64,000 bases of DNA from Sandaracinus sp. Its GTDB lineage: Bacteria; Myxococcota_A; Polyangia; Polyangiales; Houyiibacteriaceae. Made by a program: the position numbers and the translations under genes. Within the stretch, counting starts at the first letter, position 1, and each line of letters starts with the position of its first letter. Below the pieces are notes generated by a model, which had not been told where the DNA came from, did not search any database, and saw only the letters and a program-made list of their open reading frames with translations. Positions 15,443 to 24,050 of this stretch are shown one piece after another. Location of the stretch: positions 141,553 through 205,552 of the forward strand of contig JACKEH010000002.1 in NCBI GenBank assembly GCA_020633125.1, written 5' to 3'.

Positions 15443-17316
15443 GGCGCGAGCAGCCGTTCGGTGAGCGCGAGGAAGTCCCGCTCGGTCATCAAGCCGACGA
15501 GGCGATCGTCTTCGACCACCGCGAGGGCGGTGACGTCGTGCGTGCGCAGGAGCCCGAGCGCGTCGCGCACGTCGGTTTCGGGGCTCACGACGATCGGGCT
15601 CGGGTCCATCAGATCACGCACCGCCTCCGGAGGATTACCGCGGGAGAGCGCGACGAGCCATCGGCGAAGGTCGAGCATGCCGAGCAGCTTGCCTGCGTCG
15701 TCCTCGACCGGCACGTGCCGCACGTGACGCCAGGCCATCATGCTGGCGGCGAGATCGACACGGTCCGCCGGCCGAAGTGTGACGAGGTCGGTGGACATCC
15801 ACGCGCGCACGCGGCGATCGGGGGGCGCGTCGCAGGTGGCGGCGGTGAGCGGCGCCCACGTGTGCACGGGTGCGTCGTCCGATTGGGCGAGTCGTAGGCC
15901 ATTGGTCAGCGCGGCCGACCGGGTGCTGGGGCGTGTGTCGGCGAGGGAGGCGTGCCCGGCGAGGAGCCACGCGGCGAGGGTGCGACGCTCGCGTACGCGG
16001 GCGTCGACGACGTCGAGGTAGTGGTCGGCTTCGTTCGCGTCGACGCCGGCGGAGCGGAGGCCGTCGCGGGCCAACGGGATGAGCCGTTCGCGGAGCAGCG
16101 TGACCGCGCCGCCACGCGTTCCGTCCGGCAGCACGAGCTCGGCGCCCAGGCCGCTGCGGGCGGCGGCGAGGAACGCTTCGCGGGCGCTCTCGAAGGGCAG
16201 CGTGCGCGCGGGGTCGCCGTAGGTCTGCGCGGCGCCGAGCATCAGGCCGTAGAAGAGCGCGGCGTTGGCGACCTCGTCGATGAGCGACGGGCCGCTCGGC
16301 AAGACGCGGCACTCGACGCGAAGGTGCGCGCGTCGGGTTCCGTCGTCGGCGCGGTGCGTGCCGTAGCAGCCGCGGTTCCAGCGCCAGACGGTGCCGGCGT
16401 GAAGGCGCAGCGCGCGAAGCTCGGGGAGATCGTCTTCGGGCTCCGAGCGGTCGTCGCCGATCAGGAGCGGGCGGTGGCGCGTGACGTCTTCACGGAAGAG
16501 CTCGAGGATCGATTCGCGCACCCAAGCGTCGCCGAAGCTGACGCGAGAGCGGCCGCCGCGTGCGCGTTGGGCTTCGGAGCGGGCGTCGACGGATTGGCGA
16601 AAGAGCGCGATCCGGGTCTCACGCCAGAGGCGGCGATCGAAGAGCAGCGGGGAGCCGGCGGCGGCGGCGAGCAAGGGCGCGCTGACCCATTGGGCGAGGT
16701 TGTAGTCGCGCGCGAAGTGCTCGGGGTCGGTCTGCAGGTGAAGCTGGAAGCTGGTGTTGCAGGCTTCGAGCAAGACCGAGGCGCTGCGCAGGCGAAGCTC
16801 GTCGATGCCTTCGATGTGCACGGAGGCTTCTTCGCCTCGCGCGCGTTGTACGGCGGCGTCCAGGGCGACGTAGCGGGCGCCCGGCGAGAAGGCGTGAGGC
16901 TCGAGGTCGTGGGGCTCGAGGGTCGGGAGAATGCCCGTGAGCACGGGGAAGGCGTCTTGTCGCGCGGCTTCGGCGCGCACGAGGGTGAGCACCTCGCGAA
17001 GCTCGTCGTGCAGGGCGGAGAGGCAAGCGCCTTCGAGGAGGCGCGGGGTGAGGTTCGCTTCGAGGTTGAAGCGCGCGATCTCGGGCGTGAGGCGGGGGTC
17101 CGAGGCGCGCGCGAGGATCGCGGGGGCGACGCCACGCGGGCGCGCGTCGGCGCCGACGAGGAAGAGTTCTTGTTCGGCGCCGAGGCGTCGCACGCCACGT
17201 TCGAGGCGTGGATCGTCGAGCACGCGCTCGAGCGCTTGCAGGTCGTCGAGCAACGCGGCGGTGAAACGCCGCAGGCTCTCCTCGTCCTCGATGCCGTGAA
17301 CGCGCGCTTCCCCCAT
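15439..17316 (-). CDS. GCS2-type carboxylate-amine ligase fused to a C-terminal CBS pair
   Basis: 625 residues from the ATG at 17316. Residues ~20-470 resemble glutamate-cysteine ligase type 2 enzymes: LGAEQELFLVG gives the metal- and ATP-binding glutamates, RFNLEANLTPRLL and LEACNTSFQLHLQTDPEHFA match conserved core strands, and HLRVECRVLPSGPSLIDE the end of the fold. The last ~125 residues are two CBS motifs (RAWMSTDLVTLRPADRVDLA ... LLGMLDLRRWL; and DLMDPSPIVVSPETDVRDAL ... DDRLVGLMTERDF), which usually sense adenine nucleotides. The predicted enzyme joins an amine to a carboxylate using ATP, with energy-state control. It is coupled to the AstE-like hydrolase downstream and faces a CBS-only gene upstream. 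Confidence 0.85.
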   Translation of the reverse strand: MGEARVHGIEDEESLRRFTAALLDDLQALERVLDDPRLERGVRRLGAEQELFLVGADARPRGVAPAILARASDPRLTPEIARFNLEANLTPRLLEGACLSALHDELREVLTLVRAEAARQDAFPVLTGILPTLEPHDLEPHAFSPGARYVALDAAVQRARGEEASVHIEGIDELRLRSASVLLEACNTSFQLHLQTDPEHFARDYNLAQWVSAPLLAAAAGSPLLFDRRLWRETRIALFRQSVDARSEAQRARGGRSRVSFGDAWVRESILELFREDVTRHRPLLIGDDRSEPEDDLPELRALRLHAGTVWRWNRGCYGTHRADDGTRRAHLRVECRVLPSGPSLIDEVANAALFYGLMLGAAQTYGDPARTLPFESAREAFLAAARSGLGAELVLPDGTRGGAVTLLRERLIPLARDGLRSAGVDANEADHYLDVVDARVRERRTLAAWLLAGHASLADTRPSTRSAALTNGLRLAQSDDAPVHTWAPLTAATCDAPPDRRVRAWMSTDLVTLRPADRVDLAASMMAWRHVRHVPVEDDAGKLLGMLDLRRWLVALSRGNPPEAVRDLMDPSPIVVSPETDVRDALGLLRTHDVTALAVVEDDRLVGLMTERDFLALTERLLAP

Positions 17317-17591
17317 CGTCGCCCTCTCGCTCGGCCGCTGGCGTGAGCAAGCCGTGTGCCTCGTCCCCGGCCTGCGTGAGTTCGTTCGGAAAGCACGGAG
17401 GCAGGAGACTCGACGGTCTTCCGAGAGTCTCGCGTTCGTGGGGGCGCGGACGTGCGAAGGCCCACGGTGGACCCTTCGCGAGTCGTGGCGCACGGACGTC
17501 GCGGAAGGCGCAGCGTTTGCGCGAAGGGTTCGTTTCGCCGTGCGTCGTGAAGGGGATTCTGCGCGGCACGCGAGCTGCTGTTCGTGCGCGC

Positions 17592-18038
17592 ATGCTGGCT
17601 CGCGAGACCATGACCCGCCGTGTCTACGTCGCTCCGCCGGAGCTCTCACTCGCCGACGGGTGGGCCATTCTCGAGCGTCATCGCATTCGGCACTTGCCGG
17701 TGGTGAGCGCGGGCGTGTTGCTCGGCATCGTGTCCGATCGCGATCTGCTCTTGCGCGCGACGCCGGACGGACGCGGGGGGCTTCGCTTCGACGACGCGCA
17801 TCTCGCCGAAGCGATGACCCCCGCGCCGATCACGTGCTCGCCGAGCACGTCGGTCTCGGAGATCGCGCGTGTGTTGACGGAGCGAAAGATCGACGCGGTG
17901 CCGGTGGTCGACGACCTCGAGCGAATGGTCGGGCTCGTGACGTCGACGGACCTGATGCTGCTGTTGATCGGGCGGGAGGAAGCGCGGGATCCGATTCCGT
18001 TTCGGTTCGAGTTGGTGGAGACGCAGCTGGCGGCTTGA
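17592..18038 (+). CDS. CBS-pair regulatory protein
   Basis: 148 residues from the ATG at 17592; an ATG at 17610 (MTRRVYVAP) is possible. The whole protein is one Bateman module: TMTRRVYVAPPELSLADGWA with HRIRHLPVVSAGVLLGIVSD, then AMTPAPITCSPSTSVSEIAR with KIDAVPVVDDLERMVGLVTS. CBS pairs typically bind AMP, ATP or related ligands. The gene is divergent from the GCS2-CBS gene, with 275 bp between starts, and its domain is similar in kind, suggesting a shared signalling role. A frame open further upstream (from 17343) has no coding sense and is left out. Confidence 0.85.
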   Translation: MLARETMTRRVYVAPPELSLADGWAILERHRIRHLPVVSAGVLLGIVSDRDLLLRATPDGRGGLRFDDAHLAEAMTPAPITCSPSTSVSEIARVLTERKIDAVPVVDDLERMVGLVTSTDLMLLLIGREEARDPIPFRFELVETQLAA

Positions 18039-18043
18039 GCGGG

Positions 18044-18235
18044 GACGGGGACGGAGACGGAGACGGAGACGGGAACAGGGACGGAGACGGAGACGGAAAC
18101 GGAGACGGAGACGGAGACGGAGACGGAGACGGAGACCGCGCTTCGCGCCGCGGACACGGCCACCGACACGGTCACCGACACGGTCACCGACACGGTCACG
18201 GTCGCGGCCACGGCCACGGCCACCGCCACTGCCCT
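18044..18235. repeat. GGAGAC and GGTCACCGACAC minisatellites
   Basis: About 15 units of GACGGA/GAGACG fill 18044-18137. A second array of CACGGTCACCGA and CACGGCCACG units fills about 18154-18235. Both lie between the CBS gene and the first kinase; the kinase frame stays open through them, but its real start is the TTG at 18290. Confidence 0.88.
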
Positions 18236-18289
18236 TGTCCGGCGCTCACCCTCGACCCCCTCACGGCCCCCGCGCTAGCCTCTCGCTCC

Positions 18290-19159
18290 TTGAGCGACCC
18301 TCTCCCCATCGGCGCCACCTTGGCGGGGCATCGCATCGAAGCGCCGCTCGGCGGGGGTGCGATGGGCACCGTCTACCGCGCACGCGCCACGGACGGCACG
18401 CCGGTCGCGCTGAAGGTCCTGCACCCCGCGGTGCTCGAACGCTGGGATCTGCGTCGGCGCTTCGAGCGGGAGGCGCGTGCGCTCGCCGCCGTCACGCATC
18501 GCAACGTCATCGGCGTGCGGGAGCTCGGCGAAGAGGAGGGGCGGCTCTTTCTCGCGATGGAGCTGCTCGAAGGCGAGTCGCTCGAAGACCGTTTGGTGCG
18601 TGAGCGGCTCGACCCCGAGGAGGCGCTCGTGCTCGCGGACGCGGTGTTGGCGGGGCTCGCCTACGCGCACGCGCACGGCATCCTTCACCGCGACGTCAAA
18701 CCCGACAACGTCTTCCTCACACGCACCGCCGAAGGCCTCGTGCCCAAGCTGCTCGACTTCGGGCTCGCGAAGCTCGACGACGACGCGTGGGGGCCGCGCA
18801 CGCAGCTGACGACGCAGGGCATGGTGCTCGGCACCCCGACGTACATGGCGCCCGAGCAGATTCGTTCCGAGCCGGTCGACGCGCGCGCGGACGTCTACGC
18901 GATGGGCGTGATGCTCTTCGAGATGCTCACGGGCACCTTTCCTTTCGTGTCCGACGAGATCCCCGAGCTCTTTCGAATGCACCTCTCGGCGCCCGTGCCT
19001 TCGCTCGCGGAGTCGCGGCACGACCTCGGCGCCTCGCCCGAGCTCGAGACGTTGGTCGCGCGGGCGCTCGAGAAGGATCGTGACGCGCGTTTCGCCGACG
19101 CGGGCGTGATGCGCCGTGCGCTGCGGGCCCTTCCGAAACCGGCGGTGTGGTCCACGTGA
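18290..19159 (+). CDS. Hanks-type Ser/Thr protein kinase (soluble)
   Basis: 289 residues from the TTG at 18290, chosen because the kinase fold starts 12 residues later and the frame upstream is minisatellite. Canonical motifs are complete: glycine loop APLGGGAMGTVYRARA, lysine in PVALKVL, catalytic loop ILHRDVKPDNVFL, LLDFGLAKL, and TYMAPEQI with ADVYAMGVMLFEMLTG. There is no transmembrane segment or extra domain, so it is a cytoplasmic kinase core. Its stop overlaps the start of the next kinase (GTGA), so both are made from one transcript and may act in a cascade or on each other (inferred). Confidence 0.9.
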   Translation: MSDPLPIGATLAGHRIEAPLGGGAMGTVYRARATDGTPVALKVLHPAVLERWDLRRRFEREARALAAVTHRNVIGVRELGEEEGRLFLAMELLEGESLEDRLVRERLDPEEALVLADAVLAGLAYAHAHGILHRDVKPDNVFLTRTAEGLVPKLLDFGLAKLDDDAWGPRTQLTTQGMVLGTPTYMAPEQIRSEPVDARADVYAMGVMLFEMLTGTFPFVSDEIPELFRMHLSAPVPSLAESRHDLGASPELETLVARALEKDRDARFADAGVMRRALRALPKPAVWST

Positions 19160-20787
19160 GCTCGACGAAGCTCGGCATCGGCGACGTCGTCGACGGTCGC
19201 TACCGCATCGAGCGCGTGCTCGGCGAAGGCGGCATGGGCGCGGTCTTCGTCGCGGAGCATCTGCGTCTGCAGAAGCCGGTCGCGCTCAAGGTCGTGCACG
19301 CCTCGTTCGCCGGCAACGCCGAGCTCGCCGAGCGCTTCGCGCGCGAAGCGATGGTGAGCGCGAAGCTCGAGCACCCCCACGTCGCGAGCGCGATCGACTA
19401 CGGCACCTTGGCCGACGGCAGCGCGTACCTCGTGATGCAGCTCGCGCGGGGCAAGAATCTCCGCGCGTGGATCGACCTCGGGCCGGATTGGAAGCTCGCG
19501 GTGCGTGTGGGCGCGCAGGTCGCGGATGCGCTCGCGGTCGCGCACGCGCACGGCGTCGTGCACCGGGACCTCAAGCCCGAGAACGTGGTGGTCGACGACC
19601 AGCTTCACGCGCGGGTGCTCGACTTCGGCATCGCGCGTGTCGCGGACGCGGGAGGCAGCGCCCTCACGCGCGTGGGCACCGTGATGGGCACGCCGGGGTA
19701 CATGCCGCCCGAGCAGGCGGTGGGCGAGCCGGTCGACACGCGCGCGGACGTCTACGCGCTCGGCGTGATGCTCTTCGAGATCTGCACCGGCGAGCTGCCG
19801 TTTCCACAAGACGAGCTCGGCAAGATCCTCGCGGCGCAGCTCACGGCCGACGCGCCACGCCTCGCGACGCGTGCGTCGGGTGTGCCTCCGGAGCTCGACG
19901 CGTTGGTGGCATCGATGCTGACCAGCTCGAAACACGCCCGGCCCGCGGACGTGGCGCCGATTCGCGACGCGCTGCGAACGATGACGCACGCGCTCGGGCC
20001 GTCGACGGCGGTCGGTGCGCAGAGCGGGACCGTGCCGCGCGGCAGCGTGTCGCGTGAGGAAGAGGCGAGCGGCACGGTGGCGACACCCTCGAGGGACGGA
20101 GCGACGGTGGCGATGCCTTCGAGCCCCGACGCCAGCGCGACCGTGGCGTCGATTCCGGGGGCGCTCGGCTCGGTTCCCGCGGCGACGGTGGCCTCGAGCC
20201 CCGACGTGGGCGCGACGGTGGCGACGCCCGCGCCCTTCGGCGCGACGAGCCCACCCGCGGTCGCCGCTCGAGACTCGCAGCCCGTCGCCTTCGCGCCGAC
20301 GATGATCGCGACGGCTCCGCCTTCGAAGCCCGCCCCCGCGTTGCCGAAGAGCGCCTTCGTCGCGATGGGCGCGCTCACCGTGCTCGTGGTCTCGTGTCTC
20401 GGCGTTCGCTCCGCCTGCGGCGGCGACGAGACCGAGGCGGTCACGGCGGTGGCGACGCCCGGAGGGCTCGGGCCGATCGGCGACGTGCCGGGCGAGCTCG
20501 CGACCGACGTCGCCACGCTCGTCACGAGCCCGGACGCCGCGACCCGCAGCGGCGCCGCGGCGCGATTGATGCCCCAGCAAGCGCAGCTCCCGGCGTTCGT
20601 ACGCATGCTCTTGGCGGTCGAGACCTCGGCCGACTGCGACGACCGCCGCGACGCGGTGCGCGCGCTCCGGGTGCTCGGCGATCCGCGGGCGTTGCCGGCG
20701 TTGTTGCGCGTGCAGCGCGCGGACGACCGCGACGATCGTTGTCTGCGGCGGGATCTGCGGCGGGCGATCGAGCGGCTGACGCCTTGA
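19156..20787 (+). CDS. Hanks-type Ser/Thr kinase with membrane anchor and HEAT-like tail
   Basis: 543 residues from the GTG at 19156, which overlaps the TGA of the previous kinase; a GTG at 19147 is also possible. The kinase domain (residues ~10-275) is complete: GEGGMGAVFVAEH, VALKVVH, VVHRDLKPENVVV, VLDFGIARVA and GYMPPEQAV (PPE replaces APE). A Thr/Val/Ala-rich linker of ~100 residues repeats ATVA-type phrases (GATVAMPSSPDASATVASI) and could hold phosphosites. One membrane helix follows (FVAMGALTVLVVSCLGV). The outer ~110 residues look like a short HEAT-type helical repeat (DDRRDAVRALRVLGDPRALP), perhaps a periplasmic sensor. Confidence 0.88.
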   Translation: MSSTKLGIGDVVDGRYRIERVLGEGGMGAVFVAEHLRLQKPVALKVVHASFAGNAELAERFAREAMVSAKLEHPHVASAIDYGTLADGSAYLVMQLARGKNLRAWIDLGPDWKLAVRVGAQVADALAVAHAHGVVHRDLKPENVVVDDQLHARVLDFGIARVADAGGSALTRVGTVMGTPGYMPPEQAVGEPVDTRADVYALGVMLFEICTGELPFPQDELGKILAAQLTADAPRLATRASGVPPELDALVASMLTSSKHARPADVAPIRDALRTMTHALGPSTAVGAQSGTVPRGSVSREEEASGTVATPSRDGATVAMPSSPDASATVASIPGALGSVPAATVASSPDVGATVATPAPFGATSPPAVAARDSQPVAFAPTMIATAPPSKPAPALPKSAFVAMGALTVLVVSCLGVRSACGGDETEAVTAVATPGGLGPIGDVPGELATDVATLVTSPDAATRSGAAARLMPQQAQLPAFVRMLLAVETSADCDDRRDAVRALRVLGDPRALPALLRVQRADDRDDRCLRRDLRRAIERLTP

Positions 20788-20796
20788 GCCAGTGCT

Positions 20797-21288
20797 TCAC
20801 GCATCGGCGACGCCGCTTCGCGGCAACGCGCTTTGCGCCTCGGAGGCGCCGCTTCGCGGCAGCGCGCTTCGCGCCTCGGAGACGCCGCTTTCGCGGCCGC
20901 GCGCTTCGCGCCTCGGAGACGCCGCTTCGCGGCCGCGCGCTTCGCGCCTCGGAGACGCCGCTTTCGCGGCAACGCGCTTCGTGCATCGGAGACGCCGCTT
21001 CGCGGCTGTGCGCTTCGCGCCTCGGAGACACCGCTTCGCGGCCGCGCGCTTCGCGCCTCGGAGTCGCCGCTTTCGCGGCAACGCGCTTCGCGCCTCAGGA
21101 GACGCCGCTTCGCGGCTGTGCGCTTCGCGCCTCGGAGACGCCGCTTCGCGGCCGCGCGCTTCGCGCCTCGGAGACGCCGCTTCGCGGCCGCGCGCTTCGC
21201 GCCTCGGAGACGCCGCTTCGCGGCCGCGCGCTTCGCGCCTCGGAGACGCCGCTTCGCGGCCGCGCGCGTCGTGCCTCTGGAGACGCGC
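20797..21288. repeat. 13-copy 36-bp tandem repeat array
   Basis: Thirteen imperfect copies of a 36-bp unit, CGCTTCGCGGCCGCGCGCTT plus CGCGCCTCGGAGACGC, some with one extra T. The last five are nearly identical. Adjacent units can pair, since CGCTTCGCG and CGCGAAGCG are complementary. The array begins ~25 bp after the kinase stop and ends before a GC hairpin at 21327-21347. Confidence 0.92.
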
Positions 21289-21326
21289 TCCGCGCGCGGC
21301 GCGGCGGAGGCGTAGCCGACGCCGAG

Positions 21327-21347
21327 GCCGCCGCGCGAGGCGGCGGC
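21327..21347. terminator. GC hairpin between convergent kinase and S23-type genes
   Basis: GCCGCCGC (21327-21334) pairs with GCGGCGGC (21340-21347) across a 5-base loop, ~18 bp before the S23-type stop. No T run follows on either strand, so termination is only a guess. Confidence 0.4.
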
Positions 21348-21364
21348 GCCGGGCCGCCGGGCGG

Positions 21365-21709
21365 CTACCGCGCGTGAAGCATCCGCCAGCAGGCGGCCGC
21401 GACTCGGTCCGCGAGCTCGTAGGCTCGCTCGGCCGGAGCGTTCGGCACGTAGCCCCACGCTTGTGCGACGCGAAGCGCCGTCTGGGTTTCGTACGCGCTG
21501 CCGAGCGCCGACTGAAGGCGAAGCCGCCGGTTGCCGCCGGTGTGTCCGCGCGCTTCGGCGAGGTTGAGAGCGATCGACTGAGCGGCACGTCGCAGCTGGT
21601 CCGCGAGCGGACGGTCGTGCCGTGCCACCGCGCGTACCAGCTCGGGCAACGCGGCGATGAGGTCGTAGGCGAGTTGGAGGGGTCGGAAGGTCGGGTGGGG
21701 CTGGCTCAT
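21365..21709 (-). CDS. S23-type four-helix bundle protein
   Basis: 114 residues from the ATG at 21709. Pattern and length match the S23/IVS four-helix-bundle family: FRPLQLAYDLIAALPELVRA (helix 1), PLADQLRRAAQSIALNLAEA with RGHTGGNRRLRLQSALGSAY (the RAA.SI..NIAEG...... family motif), and a C-terminal helix YELADRVAAACWRMLH. Members are small soluble proteins, found inside 23S rRNA intervening sequences, as stand-alone genes, or as the Avd accessory proteins of diversity-generating retroelements. Here it stands alone between two large repeat arrays. No reverse transcriptase or rRNA gene is present. Function unknown. Confidence 0.85.
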   Translation of the reverse strand: MSQPHPTFRPLQLAYDLIAALPELVRAVARHDRPLADQLRRAAQSIALNLAEARGHTGGNRRLRLQSALGSAYETQTALRVAQAWGYVPNAPAERAYELADRVAAACWRMLHAR

Positions 21710-21830
21710 GCAGCGCCCCACGCGAGAGAGGCGTGCCAGCCGGCACGCGCGACACCGTGACGAATGAAGGCTGGCGCGACTGTCTCGCACCAGAGCGCAT
21801 GAGTCAGCCCCACCCGGCCTGGAGACCCCG
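21680..21830. repeat. Inverted partial copy of the S23-type gene start
   Basis: ATGAGTCAGCCCCACCCGGC on the + strand at 21799-21818 closely matches the first bases of the S23-type gene on the - strand (ATGAGCCAGCCCCACCCGAC, from 21709 down). The two form an imperfect inverted repeat about 110 bp apart; the copy is not part of a convincing gene. Confidence 0.6.
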
Positions 21831-21904
21831 TCCCCCCAAGCAGCCCCTTGGATGCCAGCACCCCCACTTCTCGAACTCGACGGAGCAGGGCTGCCTCGAA
21901 CACC

Positions 21905-22392
21905 ACGTGAGCGAAGCGAAGCGGTCGTTGAAGCGCGAAGCGCGTCGTCGAAGCGCGAAGCGCGTCGTTGAGCGCGAAGCGCGTCTCTGCAGTGCGAAGC
22001 GCGTCGTTGAAGCGCGAAGCGCGTGGTCGAAGCGCGAAGCGCGTCGTTGAGCGCGAAGCGCGTCGTTGAGCGCGAAGCGCGTCGTTGAGCGCGAAGCGCG
22101 TCTCTGCAGCGCGAAGCGCGTCGTTGAGCGCGAAGCGCGTCTCTGCAGCGCGAAGCGCGTCTCTGCAGCGCGAAGCGCGTCTCTGCAGCGCGAAGCGCGT
22201 CTCTGCAGCGCGAAGCGCGTCTCTGCAGCGCGAAGCGCGTCTCTGCAGCGCGAAGCGCGTCTCTGCAGCGCGAAGCGCGTCTCTGCAGCGCGAAGCGCGT
22301 CTCTGCAGCGCGAAGCGCGTCTCTGCAGCGCGAAGCGCGTCTCTGCAGCGCGAAGTGCAGCGCGAAGTGCAGCGCGAAGTCGAAGCGTGAAG
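21905..22392. repeat. 20-bp tandem repeat array (GCGAAGCGCG family)
   Basis: The array begins with irregular units of GCGAAGCGCGTCGTTGA and resolves at about 22120-22345 into at least eleven near-perfect consecutive copies of GCGAAGCGCGTCTCTGCAGC, ending in shorter GCGAAGTGCA units. Each unit includes the palindromes GCGC and CTGCAG. It lies between the S23-type gene and the membrane-protein operon; open frames through it are artefacts. Confidence 0.93.
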
Positions 22393-22410
22393 CCCGTCGT
22401 TGAGCAGCGC

Positions 22411-23409
22411 CTACACGTCCCCTCGCCGCACCGACCAAACGAACGCGTCGTACCAAAAGTGCATCAACGACACGACGATCGTCAGACTCCAAAGCGCATG
22501 CCGTTCCGCCGGCACCGTCGCCGCGAACGCCCCGTACGCGAACGTCCCGCCGAAGAACACGAGCAGCGCCCCCGCGCGTCGGAGCCGCCCGCGCGCGATT
22601 CGTCGGCCTTCGGACCACCACACGAGCGCGAGGTACTGCACCGCGTGGAAGAGGTTCATCACGAAGAACGCTTCGCCCCACGTGTCGAAGCCCCACGCCA
22701 CGATCGAGCAGACGCCCGTCGACGTGACGAGCCAGAGCTTGAGCACCGAGACCGGCTCGCCGCGGCGCATGCGCCACCACGCGACGCCGAAATAGGTCGC
22801 GACCACCGACGCGATCGCGCCGCCGACCACCCACGCGATCACGGGGCGACGCGCGAGCGCTTCGCCGGGAACCTGCGCGAGCACACGCGAGATCGGATCG
22901 TCGAAATCGGAGAAGAGGGCGAAGTCGCCGACGTGATCGATCAACGTCGCGCCCGCGAGCACCGGGCCGACGTAGAGGATCTGGTTCATCGCGAAGTCGA
23001 GCTTGCGATCGCGCTCGGGCGGGACACCGGCGTTGCGGTCGTAGATGCGCGCGAAGCCGAAGGTCTGCGCGCCGGAATGCCAGACGTCCCAGAACGTCGC
23101 GACCACCGTCGCGGCGACCGCGATCCAATCCGAAGCGAGCAGCGCGACGAAGAGCAGGAGCGGCACGACGACGAAGCGCAGCCGGTGACGCGCGAAGATC
23201 GCGGGGTTCGCGTGGCTGCGAAAGACCACCGCGACGAGGTGCGCGTGAATCAGCACGCCGAGCCCGAGGCCCGCGGGGCTGTCGCCGAGCCACGCGAGCG
23301 GGGTGTTGGCCGGGGTGCCGGCGAGCGCGATGCCGAGCACCAACGCGAGCGCGGGCGGGCCGAGAAAGAACGCCCAGTCGTAGCGGGGTGAGACGAGGTA
23401 GGGGCTCAC
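22411..23409 (-). CDS. Polytopic membrane protein with conserved histidine motifs
   Basis: 332 residues from the GTG at 23409, which overlaps the stop of the upstream gene (GTGA). Eight or nine hydrophobic segments are visible. Histidines sit at membrane edges in motif-like settings: VLIHAHLVAVVFRSHANP, FWDVWHSGAQTFGFARIYD, VMNLFHAVQYLALVWWSEG and SLMHFWYDAFVWSVRRGD. That arrangement resembles membrane di-iron or haem enzymes, and HxxxDxFxW endings occur in several uncharacterised bacterial membrane families, but no named family can be assigned. It is the last gene of a three-gene operon with another membrane protein and a lipoprotein. Confidence 0.75.
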   Translation of the reverse strand: MSPYLVSPRYDWAFFLGPPALALVLGIALAGTPANTPLAWLGDSPAGLGLGVLIHAHLVAVVFRSHANPAIFARHRLRFVVVPLLLFVALLASDWIAVAATVVATFWDVWHSGAQTFGFARIYDRNAGVPPERDRKLDFAMNQILYVGPVLAGATLIDHVGDFALFSDFDDPISRVLAQVPGEALARRPVIAWVVGGAIASVVATYFGVAWWRMRRGEPVSVLKLWLVTSTGVCSIVAWGFDTWGEAFFVMNLFHAVQYLALVWWSEGRRIARGRLRRAGALLVFFGGTFAYGAFAATVPAERHALWSLTIVVSLMHFWYDAFVWSVRRGDV

Positions 23410-24050
23410 GACGCCGCCTTTGCCTCCGTCGCCTCCGCCTCGCGGCGAAGTCGCGCGCGCAACGCGAGCAGGAAGGTGGTCAGGCCCGCGAGCTCGAGGC
23501 TCTCTTCGATCCAATCGAGCACGCCGTATCCGAGGTTCTGATCGCCGTGGGCTTCCGTCCAGAGCCCGAGCGGCAGCTCCATCGCGAGCGCGCCGCCGAG
23601 GAAGAGGGCGGCTGCGAGCACGAAGCGGCGTCGATCGAGCGCGGGCAAGCGGCGCAAGAAGCCCAAGAACGACAGCCCCACCGCGAGCGCGATCGCCGCG
23701 CCGGGCACCACCCACCCGAAGTGCAGCGCGCCTTCGCCCTCGTACAACCCGTCCAGTTGCTCGTGAAGCTCGACCGCTTCGTCGACCGACGCGAGCACGA
23801 AGACGAGGCCGAGACCGACCCACGCCCGGCGATCCGCCGTCGCGCGCTCGGCGCTCACGAAGAGCGCCGCGGCGCAGAGCAGGTGCAGACCGCTCGCGAG
23901 CCACGTCGGCAGGTTGTGCTCGTAGCTGAGCGAGAGCGCGGTCGCGACCTCGGCGGGCCAGCCGAGAACGAAGTCGCCGACCTCTGCGACGAGGCCGGCG
24001 AGGGCGACGGCGACGACCGAGCCGACGAGCGCGCGGTCGAGCGGCGGCAT
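23406..24050 (-). CDS. Hypothetical membrane protein (LSLDEA..LHE-type family)
   Basis: 214 residues from the ATG at 24050, overlapping the preceding lipoprotein stop (ATGA). About six membrane segments are visible. The pattern LSYEHNLPTWLASGLHLLCA followed by GLVFVLASVDEAVELHEQLD resembles a widespread uncharacterised inner-membrane family in which an N-x-P-T-W segment and a membrane-edge DEAxxxHE motif are conserved. The acidic and histidine residues could bind metal, but no function is established. It is translationally coupled on both sides, so the three proteins of this operon are made together. Confidence 0.75.
   Translation of the reverse strand: MPPLDRALVGSVVAVALAGLVAEVGDFVLGWPAEVATALSLSYEHNLPTWLASGLHLLCAAALFVSAERATADRRAWVGLGLVFVLASVDEAVELHEQLDGLYEGEGALHFGWVVPGAAIALAVGLSFLGFLRRLPALDRRRFVLAAALFLGGALAMELPLGLWTEAHGDQNLGYGVLDWIEESLELAGLTTFLLALRARLRREAEATEAKAAS

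Noticed and set aside
15439..17316. Ordinary glutamate-cysteine ligase of glutathione synthesis
   Set aside because: The CBS tail and coupling to an AstE-like hydrolase, with no glutathione synthetase nearby, argue for a different amidoligase role.
21365..21709. Diversity-generating retroelement accessory protein (Avd)
   Set aside because: The fold fits, but there is no reverse transcriptase, template repeat or variable-repeat target gene in the window.
20797..22392. CRISPR array
   Set aside because: The repeats are head-to-tail with no unique spacers, and no cas gene is present.
21710..23293. Long Arg/Ala-rich protein read through the 20-bp array on the - strand
   Set aside because: The open frame comes from repeat periodicity; the real genes are the S23-type protein and the membrane protein.
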